From Yimella sp. (GTDB taxonomy: Bacteria > Actinomycetota > Actinomycetes > Actinomycetales > Dermatophilaceae), in the NCBI GenBank assembly GCA_030150425.1, contig JASLFY010000070.1, forward strand, positions 1 to 5,795: DNA of 5,795 nucleotides, in the 5' to 3' direction. This document shows, piece by piece, positions 1 to 5,454 of the stretch. Within the stretch, counting starts at the first letter, position 1. Each line of letters begins with the position of its first letter. The notes beneath the pieces were generated by a model that saw only the letters and a list, made by a program, of their open reading frames with translations, did not search any database and was not told the DNA's origin. The position numbers and the translations under genes are program-made.

Positions 1-207
1 GCACAGATCGAGACGGCGGGCGACGGTGTGCGGATCACCGTCGTGAACGCGGTGGATGCGGACCGCAGCGTCGGTCCGCACGGCCGTGGCGGGCGTGGGT
101 TGATCGGCATGCGGGAGCGGGCGGTCGCGGTCGGCGGGACCCTCACCACAGCGCTCGAGGACGAATCCTGGTGGGTACGAGCGCAATTGCCGCTGGAGGG
201 AGAATGA
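1..207 (+). CDS. Sensor histidine kinase of the NarL family, C-terminal end only (5' end outside window)
   Basis: The visible 68 residues are the end of a HATPase_c ATP-binding domain. A beta strand (RITVVNAV, visible residues 11-18) is followed by the ATP-lid G2-type motif GRGLIGMRER at 31-40 and a closing strand WWVRAQLP before the stop. The GLxGMRER form of this motif is typical of HisKA_3 (NarL/DesK/LiaS-type) kinases, which autophosphorylate on histidine and pass the phosphate to a LuxR-type regulator. The sensor and dimerisation domains lie outside the window, so the signal cannot be inferred. The stop overlaps the response-regulator start (ATGA, 4 nt), so the two are probably translationally coupled. 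The family call is firm; the ligand is unknown. Confidence 0.9.
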   Translation, partial: AQIETAGDGVRITVVNAVDADRSVGPHGRGGRGLIGMRERAVAVGGTLTTALEDESWWVRAQLPLEGE

Positions 208-841
208 CGCGGGTGCTGGTCGCGGACGACGATGCGATGGTCCGCGGTGGCCTCGCGGCGATGCTGGACGCGCAGCCCGACCTCGAGGTCGTCGGTGAAG
301 CGGTCGACGGAGTCGACGCCGTGGCGACCGCGCGGGACACCCGCCCGGACGTCGTCGTGATGGACGTACGGATGCCCCGGCTGGACGGCATCGGGGCGAC
401 CCGGCAGATCGTCGCCGACGACAGCCCTCCCGCGGTGCTGGTGGTCACGACCTTCGAGCACGACTCGTACGCCCTCGACGCGCTGCGCGCCGGCGCGGCA
501 GGCTTCCTGCTGAAGCGTTCCGGCGCCGACCTGCTCGTGCAGGCCGTCCGCACGCTTGCCCTCGGCGACGCGGTGCTGTTCCCGGCGCGGATCCGCGACC
601 TGGTCGACCGGTTCGGTGGCGGCGTCGAGCTGCCGGCGCTCGCGCCGCGCGAGCAGGAGGTGCTGCGCGGGTTGGCCCGCGGGATGTCGAACGCAGAGAT
701 CGCCGCGGAGCTCTTCCTCGGCGTGGAGACGGTGAAGACCTACGTCGCGTCGCTGCTGGCGAAGCTGGGGTGCGCGACCGCACCCAGGCGGTGGTGGCGG
801 CGTACGAGTCCGGGTTCGTGCGGGCCGGCGTCACCGACTGA
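204..841 (+). CDS. LuxR/NarL-family two-component response regulator, with an apparent -1 frameshift near its 3' end
   Basis: This is the DNA-binding partner of the kinase upstream. The start ATG at 204 overlaps the kinase stop and has a GGAGG site at 195-199. The receiver domain spans about residues 2-118: acidic pocket D8-D10, phospho-acceptor D54 in VVMDVRMP, T82/T83 and K104. The LuxR helix-turn-helix begins at L146 (LAPREQEVL) and continues through MSNAEIAAEL and VKTYVASLLAKLG to residue 189. There the frame breaks. After the G run at 767-770 the reading frame gives Cys-Ala-Thr, whereas the frame beginning at 773 gives RDRTQAVVAAYESGF and then VRAGVTD with a stop at 839-841. That is the expected last helix (RDRTQAVV) of this family. 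One extra G would restore a 212-residue protein of normal size. As written, the frame runs on to 2312 through antisense sequence and into the acetyltransferase. I read this as a 1-nt deletion, either a sequencing error or a real mutation removing the C-terminal dimerisation helix. Confidence 0.88.
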
Positions 842-1397
842 CCTTCGCCAACCACGCGGCGCCGCTGCCGTCGAACGGCGGCCGGTGGTCGCGGACCATC
901 GCGTGGACCTCGTCGGCCGCCCGCCGGGTGGCCTCGACCAGCTCCGCCGGGTAACCGAATTCGACCGTGTGGTCGGCGAATTCGTCCTCGTCGTCGATGA
1001 AGACCTCGCCGGTGAACCGTTCGACGACGTCGAGGTCGATGTCCTCCAGCGTGGCCCGCAGCCCGTCGCCCTCGGTGGTCCAGCGCGCCGGGGTGGTGAT
1101 GTCGACGTACGTCCGGGTCCTCAGCTTCCCGGTCGGATCGGGCGCGTTGAACGCCGCGGCCCACCGGGCGCCGTGCGGCAGCAGTCGTACGGTGTCGCTG
1201 GCGGCCACGACTTCGACGCCGGGACGGGCGAAGGGGGTGCCGGCCGGCATACCGAGCCAGACGCCGACCTCGTCGACACCGAGCAGCGTGTAGCGCTCCT
1301 GCCAGTGCTCGCGGCCGTCGTACTTGCGGAAGTCGAGGTGCACCGGGGTGCCGATCGGGGTGTTGCCCGGGAAGGTCGACACCGGCTCCTGAGTCAT
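831..1397 (-). CDS. DUF402 domain protein (FomD/nucleotide-diphosphatase-like fold), 188 aa
   Basis: The protein has the DUF402 pattern: an N-terminal half with TPVHLDFRKYDGREHW (residues 17-32), then TYVDITTPARW (96-106), the acidic stretch LEDIDLDVVERFTGEVFIDD (117-136) and DEDEFADH (136-143), then GYPAELVEATRRA (148-160). In characterised relatives (FomD and a staphylococcal nucleotide phosphatase) such acidic residues bind divalent metal and the enzymes cleave phosphoanhydride bonds. D99, D119, D121, D123, D135, D137 and E138 are candidates here. The actual substrate cannot be read from the sequence. The ATG at 1397 is preferred because a TACGCT hexamer lies 7 nt upstream, fitting a leaderless transcript, and no Shine-Dalgarno site is present. 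It converges on the response regulator with an 11-bp overlap of coding ends and diverges from the acetyltransferase over 72 bp. The frame stays open far upstream opposite the acetyltransferase, but that part resembles no protein I know. Confidence 0.85.
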   Translation of the reverse strand: MTQEPVSTFPGNTPIGTPVHLDFRKYDGREHWQERYTLLGVDEVGVWLGMPAGTPFARPGVEVVAASDTVRLLPHGARWAAAFNAPDPTGKLRTRTYVDITTPARWTTEGDGLRATLEDIDLDVVERFTGEVFIDDEDEFADHTVEFGYPAELVEATRRAADEVHAMVRDHRPPFDGSGAAWLAKVSR

Positions 1398-1404
1398 GTC
1401 TGCC

Positions 1405-1410
1405 AGCGTA
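1405..1410 (-). promoter_or_regulatory. Predicted -10 element of a leaderless promoter for the DUF402 gene
   Basis: On the minus strand TACGCT (TANNNT) is followed by 7 nt and then the ATG at 1397, so transcription would begin at or next to the start codon. No ribosome-binding site is visible before this ATG, which agrees with leaderless translation. No clear TTGAC -35 is seen at 16-18 bp; that position falls on the edge of the inverted repeat at 1430-1455. Confidence 0.5.
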
Positions 1411-1429
1411 ACCAGCCCGGCCGGGGCGA

Positions 1430-1455
1430 AAGTCCGCCGCGCGGGCGGCGGACTT
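1430..1455. repeat. Perfect inverted repeat (11-bp arms, 4-nt centre) between two divergent genes; candidate operator
   Basis: The left arm AAGTCCGCCGC (1430-1440) is the exact reverse complement of the right arm GCGGCGGACTT (1445-1455), separated by GCGG. It sits in the 72-bp gap between the divergent DUF402 and acetyltransferase genes. It covers the place where the -35 regions of both predicted promoters would fall (about 1428-1433 and 1435-1440). That placement suits a regulator site affecting both genes. It could also form a hairpin, but there is no T-run and it lies upstream of both genes, so a terminator is unlikely. The repeat is directly visible; its function is inference. Confidence 0.55.
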
Positions 1456-1457
1456 GG

Positions 1458-1463
1458 CACACT
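1458..1463 (+). promoter_or_regulatory. Weak candidate -10 element for the acetyltransferase gene
   Basis: CACACT lies 6 nt before the GTG start at 1470. It keeps the A at position 2 and T at position 6 of TANNNT but has C at position 1. The spacing matches the leaderless elements before the DUF402, membrane-protein and aidB genes, which is the main reason to list it. The adjacent AGGGG touches the start codon and is too close to act as a normal ribosome-binding site. Confidence 0.3.
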
Positions 1464-1469
1464 CAGGGG

Positions 1470-2312
1470 GTGCTGCGCACCCACCGGATCCCGAACGTCG
1501 TGCCGCAGAGCGGTTTCGACGCCGCTCTGCGGTTGTGCGCGACCCGTCCCGACGTCCACGTCTTCGTCGCCGCGCGACTGCTCGCCGGCGGGCGGCACGC
1601 CGTGCAGAACCTGGTCACCCTGCACCCCGCCGACGACCTGCGCTCGATGTGTTGGACCTCCGCGAACGTCGTGCCGGTCGAAGTCGCCGACGACGAGATC
1701 GACCTGTACGCCGCCCGGCTGCGCCGGTTCCGGCGGCGCAGTTCGTCGATCTTCGGCCGGTCCGAGCAGGTGCTGCCGTTGTGGGATCGGCTCGAGCGGC
1801 ACTGGGGGACGGCCCGCACGGTGCGCTGGGAGCAGCCGGTGATGTCGATGACCGTCGCCGACCTGTCTCCCGATGTCCCGGTCGACGACCGGGTGCGGCC
1901 CGCGCGACCGGACGAGGTCGACCTGGTGCTGCCGGCCGCGGCCCACATGTTCACCGGCGAGATCGGCTACCCGCCGTTCTACGGGTCCGACCGGGAGTAC
2001 CGCCGGCTGGTCGCCTCCCTGATCAACCGCGGCCACACGTACGTGATGGTCCAGTCCGGCCGGGTCGTGTTCAAGGCCGACATCGGGTCGCTCGCGTTCG
2101 GCGTCGCCCAGATCCAGGGCGTGTGGGTCGCGCCCGAACTGCGCGGTCACGGGCTCGCGACCCCGGCGATGCACTCCGTCGTACGACAGGTGCTGGACCA
2201 CCACGCCCACACGGTGTCGCTCTACGTGAACGACTTCAACACCGCGGCGGTGCGCACCTATCAGCGGTGTGGCTTCCGTCAGGTCGACACCTTCTCGACC
2301 GTCATCCTCTGA
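1470..2312 (+). CDS. DUF4081 domain-containing GNAT family N-acetyltransferase, 280 aa
   Basis: A two-part protein of the actinobacterial type represented by M. tuberculosis Rv2867c. The N-terminal DUF4081-like region (about 1-120) contains DVHVFVAARLLAGGR (28-42). The C-terminal GNAT domain runs from about 140 to 280. Family-typical stretches are AAAHMFTGEIGYPP (156-169), VVFKADIGS (199-207), and strand beta4 QIQGVWVAPELRGHGLA (214-230), whose R225-G-H-G-L-A230 is the acetyl-CoA pyrophosphate-binding Q/RxxGxG/A motif. SLYVNDFNTAAVRTYQRCGF (250-269) is the usual GNAT end. The acceptor substrate of this family is not known to me. The GTG at 1470 is chosen because it gives the usual length and N-terminus; the frame is open upstream only because of the response-regulator frameshift and antisense sequence. 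In many actinobacteria (from memory) this gene follows ispG and lies close to proS; here the upstream neighbour is a divergent DUF402 gene. Confidence 0.9.
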   Translation: MLRTHRIPNVVPQSGFDAALRLCATRPDVHVFVAARLLAGGRHAVQNLVTLHPADDLRSMCWTSANVVPVEVADDEIDLYAARLRRFRRRSSSIFGRSEQVLPLWDRLERHWGTARTVRWEQPVMSMTVADLSPDVPVDDRVRPARPDEVDLVLPAAAHMFTGEIGYPPFYGSDREYRRLVASLINRGHTYVMVQSGRVVFKADIGSLAFGVAQIQGVWVAPELRGHGLATPAMHSVVRQVLDHHAHTVSLYVNDFNTAAVRTYQRCGFRQVDTFSTVIL

Positions 2313-2323
2313 CCCCGTACGGT
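2295..2323 (+). promoter_or_regulatory. Predicted leaderless promoter for the DoxX-like gene
   Basis: TCGACC (2295-2300; one mismatch to TTGAC) is separated by 17 bp from TACGGT (2318-2323, TANNNT). The ATG follows after 6 nt at 2330. The -35 lies inside the last acetyltransferase codons and the -10 in the 17-bp intergenic gap. No ribosome-binding site precedes the ATG, which fits initiation on a leaderless mRNA and means the gene need not depend on read-through from upstream. This is the best-formed promoter in the window. Confidence 0.5.
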
Positions 2324-2329
2324 CACCGC

Positions 2330-2716
2330 ATGACCACTCTGTCCCGAGGCGCCCGCGGTGTGGCCACCGCGTTCGCCGTGTCCGGCACCGTTCACCTCGT
2401 CCGCCCGCAGGTCTTCGAGCCGCTGATCCCACCGCAGTTGGGCCATCAGCGTGCGCTCGTCCAGGCCTCCGGCGTTGCGGAACTGCTCTGTGCGGCAGGG
2501 CTTTTCACGCCCGGAGCGCGCCGCGTCGCCGGACCGGCGTCCGCCGCGCTGTTGGTCGGCGTGCTGCCGGGCAACGTGCAGATGAGCCTCGACGCCGTGC
2601 GCGCGGCGCGGCAGAGCCCGACGCCGTGGCGGATGGCGTTCGCGGCGGGCACCCTCGCCCGTATCCCGGTGCAGTGGCCGCTGGTGAAGTGGGCCTGGGC
2701 GGCCCGGCACGCCTGA
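2330..2716 (+). CDS. Small DoxX-like integral membrane protein, 128 aa
   Basis: A hydrophobic protein with about four predicted membrane segments: residues 8-23, 43-60, 66-84 and 103-120. The text SGTVHLVRPQVFEPLIP (18-34), SGVAELLCAAGLFTPGARR (47-65) and VLPGNVQMSLDAV (78-90), with a closing RIPVQWPLVKWAW, is the pattern of the short actinobacterial DoxX/MauE-like family. Members are bacterial membrane proteins of mostly unknown role; some relatives are linked to redox or quinone metabolism, but nothing here shows that activity. The ATG at 2330 is favoured by the leaderless promoter just before it and by a length normal for the family. It is 17 bp downstream of the acetyltransferase and converges on folP with a 16-bp gap. 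Confidence 0.8.
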   Translation: MTTLSRGARGVATAFAVSGTVHLVRPQVFEPLIPPQLGHQRALVQASGVAELLCAAGLFTPGARRVAGPASAALLVGVLPGNVQMSLDAVRAARQSPTPWRMAFAAGTLARIPVQWPLVKWAWAARHA

Positions 2717-2732
2717 CGACGGTGCTTGCGCT

Positions 2733-3668
2733 CTAGCCCAACTGCTGCGACGGCCCGTCGCCCGGCTCACCGCGGGTGGCGCGGGCCGGCGAGCGGTCGC
2801 CACGGATCGTCGCCACCATGTCGATGACCCGGCGCGTGGCCCGTACGTCGTGGGCGCGGAAGGCGACCGTGCCCAGCCAACAGGCGACGGCGGTCGCGGC
2901 CAGCGTCCCCTCCAGCCGGTCGTCGGCCTCCAGATCGAGACTTTCGCCGACGAAGTCCTTGCGCGAAAGCGCCTGCAACACAGGGAAACCCAGCTGCGCC
3001 ACCTGATCGGTGGCGCGCAGCACGGCCAGCGAGTGGTGGGTGGTCTTGCCGAAGTCGAGGGTGGGATCGACGAGCACCGATTCCGGGCGTACGCCGGCCG
3101 CGACGGCGCGCTCGGCGCCGGCCCGCAGCGTACGCAACACGGAGGCGACCACCGCGTCGTTCTCGGCCGACCGTCCGGCTCCGGCGGCGGCGTAGCGGAT
3201 CCCGACCGGGTCCGTACGCGGCGGCAGTCCGCCGGTGTGGCTGACGACGTAACCGGCACCCAGTTCCGCTGCGGCAGTGACGAGTTCGGGGTCGGCCCCC
3301 GCCCAGGTGTCGTTCACCAGGTCGACACAGCCGGCCGCAGCCCGGGCGACCGGAGCGCGCCAGGTGTCCAGCGACAGCAGGACGTCCGGATACCGCTCCC
3401 GCGCGGCCTGCAGGAACGGGACCACCCGGTCGATCTCCTGCGCGACGTCGACCCAGTCGCCTTCCTGCCCGGCGCGTACGCCGCCCACGTCGACGATGTC
3501 GGCCCCGGCGGCCACGGCGTCGTCGAGCGCCGCCATGGCGGCCTCGAAACCGGAGTGCCGGTTGCCCTCCCAGAACGAGTCCGGGGTGCGGTTGACGATG
3601 GCCATCACCGCGGGGCTCGCCGCGTCGAACTGCTTGTCCCGCAACCGAAGTGGTGTGGTGTGGATCAA
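2733..3668 (-). CDS. folP: Dihydropteroate synthase family protein, FolP2-like paralogue, 311 aa
   Basis: The protein has the whole TIM-barrel pattern of the pterin-binding family. Visible motifs in order are NRTPDSF (26-32), DIVDVGGVRAG (57-67), SLDTWRAPVA (99-108), NDTWAG (119-124), DPTLDFGK (201-208), ALSRKDFVGE (233-242) and FRAHDV (270-275). True dihydropteroate synthases join p-aminobenzoate to a pterin diphosphate in folate synthesis. Here two catalytic loops differ from the classic NVTPDSF and DIGGESTRPG forms and instead match the M. tuberculosis FolP2 (Rv1207) type, which is reported to lack normal synthase activity. The precise reaction is therefore uncertain. The start is assigned to TTG at 3668 because AGGAG stands 5 nt upstream; the first ATG would fall inside the first beta strand (codon 22). 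It converges on the DoxX-like gene and is divergent from aidB across 39 bp. The frame is open much further upstream opposite aidB, but that is antisense. Confidence 0.88.
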   Translation of the reverse strand: MIHTTPLRLRDKQFDAASPAVMAIVNRTPDSFWEGNRHSGFEAAMAALDDAVAAGADIVDVGGVRAGQEGDWVDVAQEIDRVVPFLQAARERYPDVLLSLDTWRAPVARAAAGCVDLVNDTWAGADPELVTAAAELGAGYVVSHTGGLPPRTDPVGIRYAAAGAGRSAENDAVVASVLRTLRAGAERAVAAGVRPESVLVDPTLDFGKTTHHSLAVLRATDQVAQLGFPVLQALSRKDFVGESLDLEADDRLEGTLAATAVACWLGTVAFRAHDVRATRRVIDMVATIRGDRSPARATRGEPGDGPSQQLG

Positions 3669-3673
3669 CTGGG

Positions 3674-3678
3674 CTCCT
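3674..3678 (-). promoter_or_regulatory. Ribosome-binding site that decides the TTG start of folP
   Basis: On the minus strand AGGAG is followed by 5 nt (CCCAG) and then TTG-ATC-CAC. No ATG or GTG lies in frame at a suitable distance, so this site selects TTG as the start. Confidence 0.6.
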
Positions 3679-3695
3679 CGCGCGACGGGCGTGGA

Positions 3696-3701
3696 TAGAT
3701 T
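3696..3701 (+). promoter_or_regulatory. Predicted -10 element of a leaderless promoter for aidB
   Basis: TAGATT (TANNNT) is followed by 6 nt (CGGGGC) and the ATG at 3708, so the transcript would start at or beside the ATG. No ribosome-binding site is present. No good -35 is seen at 16-18 bp, which might mean an activator or another sigma factor is needed. The site lies in the 39-bp gap shared with divergent folP. Confidence 0.5.
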
Positions 3702-3707
3702 CGGGGC

Positions 3708-5375
3708 ATGACTCGGGACACAGACGTCGACGTGTTCGCCCGCACTCCGTTGAACCAACCGCCGCCGCTCGTCGGCCATCATGCCGTACGCGGTGACGCG
3801 GCACTGGTCGATGCGCTGCGCGCGCAGGCGGGGGAGCAGGCCGACGACCTGCTGACGTCGTTGGACGACCTCGGCCTCGAGGCGGGCTCGGCGCAGACGC
3901 GCGAGCACGGCATGCTCGCGAACACCGACGGCCCCACCCTGCGCACCGTGGACCGGTTCGGAGCGCGGGTCGACGAGGTCGACTTCCACCCGAGCTGGCA
4001 CCACATGATGGGCCGCGGACTCGCCCACGGGCTCGGCGCGACCGCCTGGGTCAGTGACGACCCGCTGCCGCATCTGCGGCGCGCCGCCGGCTACATCGCC
4101 TGGACACCGCTCGAGCCCGGCCACGGATGCCCGCTGACGATGACGTACGCCGCCGTTCCGGCGCTGCGGGCCGACGACGCACTCGCCAAGGAGTGGACCG
4201 ATCTGATCGCGTCGCCGACGTACGACTTCGGGCTGCGCGAGCCGCACTCCAAGGCAGGCCTGTTGGTCGGGATGGGCATGACCGAGAAGCAGGGCGGCTC
4301 CGACGTACGCACCAACGTCACCCGCGCCGAGCGGCAGGAGGACGGGTCGTACCGGCTGTTCGGTCACAAGTGGTTCACCTCCGCGCCGATGAACGACCTC
4401 TTCCTGGTGCTGGCGCAGGCGCCGGACGGGCTGTCCTGCTTCCTGCTGCCGCGGGTGACGCCTGACGGCAGGCGCAACGCGATCGAGATCGTCCGGCTGA
4501 AGGACAAGCTCGGCAACCGCTCGAATGCCAGCAGCGAACTGGAATTCCGCGGGGCGTACGCCACCCGCCTCGGCGACGAGGGCCGTGGCGTGCCGACGAT
4601 CATCGAGATGGTCGCGGCGACCCGGCTCGACTGCGTGCTCGGGTCGTCGTCGCTGATGAGGCGCGCTGTCGCAGAGGCGAGTTGGTACGTCTCCCACCGG
4701 TCCGCGTTCGGCGGGACGCTGCTCGACAAGCCGGCGATGGCGAACGTCGTGGCCGACCTCGCACTGGAGTCCGAGGCCGCCACCCACCTCGCCCTGCGCC
4801 TTGCCCGGGCGGTCGAGTCACCGCACGACGACCACGAGGTTGCGCTGCGCCGGATGGCCCTGCCGCTGGCGAAGTTCTGGGTCTGCAAACGGGCGCCGAT
4901 GGTGACCGTGGAGGCGATGGAGTGCCTCGGCGGCAACGGTTACGTCGAGGAGTCCGGCATGCCGCTGCTGGTGCGCGAGTCGCCGCTGAACTCGATCTGG
5001 GAGGGCTCAGGCAACGTCAACGCGCTCGACCTGCTGCGGGTGCTGGCCAAGTCGCCGGCGGCGGTCGAGGCCTGGCGCACCGAGGTCGGGCTGGCCGCCG
5101 GCAGTCACCCTGCGTTGGATCGGGCGGTCGACCGGGTGCTGGGTGACCTGCACGCCGCCGCGGCCGACCTCGTCGGCGCCGAGGGGCAGGCCCGGTCGCT
5201 GACCAGCCGGATGGCGGTGCTGCTGCAGGCGTCGTTGCTGGTGCGCCACGCGCCCGCCGCGGTGGCCGACGCGTTCGTCGCCAGCCGGGTCGCGGGGGAG
5301 TGGGACGGCGTCTTCGGCACCCTCCCCGCCGCTGCCGACGTACGCGCCATCGCCCGGCGCGCCCTCCCCGCCTGA
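3708..5375 (+). CDS. aidB: AidB-type acyl-CoA dehydrogenase (alkylation-response family), 555 aa
   Basis: The protein aligns by eye with E. coli AidB (541 aa) along almost all its length. Shared blocks are FNQPxPL-like TPLNQPPPL (13-21), VDFHPSWHHMM (91-101), CPLTMTYAAVP (141-151), LLVGMGMTEKQGGSDV (185-200), DGSYRLFGHKWFTSAP (212-227), NAIEIVRLKDKLGNRSNAS (257-275), AMECLGGNGYVEES (403-416) and NSIWEGSGN (428-436), with E432 at the position of the catalytic glutamate in isovaleryl-CoA-dehydrogenase-like enzymes. AidB is a cytoplasmic FAD flavoprotein induced by alkylating agents; it binds DNA through its C-terminal domain and has weak dehydrogenase activity in E. coli. The C-terminal part here (about 445-555) is present but less similar. 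No ada or alkB-like gene is nearby. The ATG at 3708 has a TAGATT -10 6 nt ahead. It is divergent from folP and 79 bp upstream of proS. Confidence 0.92.
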   Translation: MTRDTDVDVFARTPLNQPPPLVGHHAVRGDAALVDALRAQAGEQADDLLTSLDDLGLEAGSAQTREHGMLANTDGPTLRTVDRFGARVDEVDFHPSWHHMMGRGLAHGLGATAWVSDDPLPHLRRAAGYIAWTPLEPGHGCPLTMTYAAVPALRADDALAKEWTDLIASPTYDFGLREPHSKAGLLVGMGMTEKQGGSDVRTNVTRAERQEDGSYRLFGHKWFTSAPMNDLFLVLAQAPDGLSCFLLPRVTPDGRRNAIEIVRLKDKLGNRSNASSELEFRGAYATRLGDEGRGVPTIIEMVAATRLDCVLGSSSLMRRAVAEASWYVSHRSAFGGTLLDKPAMANVVADLALESEAATHLALRLARAVESPHDDHEVALRRMALPLAKFWVCKRAPMVTVEAMECLGGNGYVEESGMPLLVRESPLNSIWEGSGNVNALDLLRVLAKSPAAVEAWRTEVGLAAGSHPALDRAVDRVLGDLHAAAADLVGAEGQARSLTSRMAVLLQASLLVRHAPAAVADAFVASRVAGEWDGVFGTLPAAADVRAIARRALPA

Positions 5376-5406
5376 CCGGCACGAAATCGGGTCGCGGCCC
5401 GCTCGC

Positions 5407-5412
5407 TAGGCT
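5407..5412 (+). promoter_or_regulatory. Candidate -10 element for proS
   Basis: TAGGCT (TANNNT) stands in the 79-bp gap between aidB and proS, 42 nt before the GTG. Transcription from it would give a leader of roughly 35 nt carrying the GAGGAG site, unlike the leaderless genes upstream. No convincing -35 is visible 16-18 bp upstream. Confidence 0.35.
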
Positions 5413-5442
5413 GGCCCGCAGTTCCACCCACCCCTGAACGCC

Positions 5443-5448
5443 GAGGAG
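5443..5448 (+). promoter_or_regulatory. Ribosome-binding site that decides the GTG start of proS
   Basis: GAGGAG ends 6 nt before GTG 5455. The alternative in-frame ATGs at 5461 and 5467 would be 12 and 18 nt away, so the GTG is preferred. Confidence 0.65.
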
Positions 5449-5454
5449 CCTCCC

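Noticed and set aside
1398..2432. Open minus-strand frame continuing upstream of the DUF402 start
   Set aside because: It is opposite the acetyltransferase, rich in Arg/Gly/Asp/Val repeats typical of antisense translation, and shows no family motif.
2747..2761. Perfect 15-nt palindrome with 7-bp arms (GCGACGG / CCGTCGC) near the convergent DoxX-like and folP ends
   Set aside because: It has a single-base centre, no T-run on either strand and lies within the last folP codons. A terminator call is not supported.
3669..4787. Open minus-strand frame continuing upstream of the folP TTG
   Set aside because: It is exactly antisense to conserved AidB coding sequence. The TTG with AGGAG gives a normal-length protein.
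5376..5454. Possible terminator or T-box-like leader between aidB and proS
   Set aside because: Only a weak 4-bp stem (CGGG/CCCG) is visible, the region is 79 bp, and there is no T-run or specifier-loop structure.
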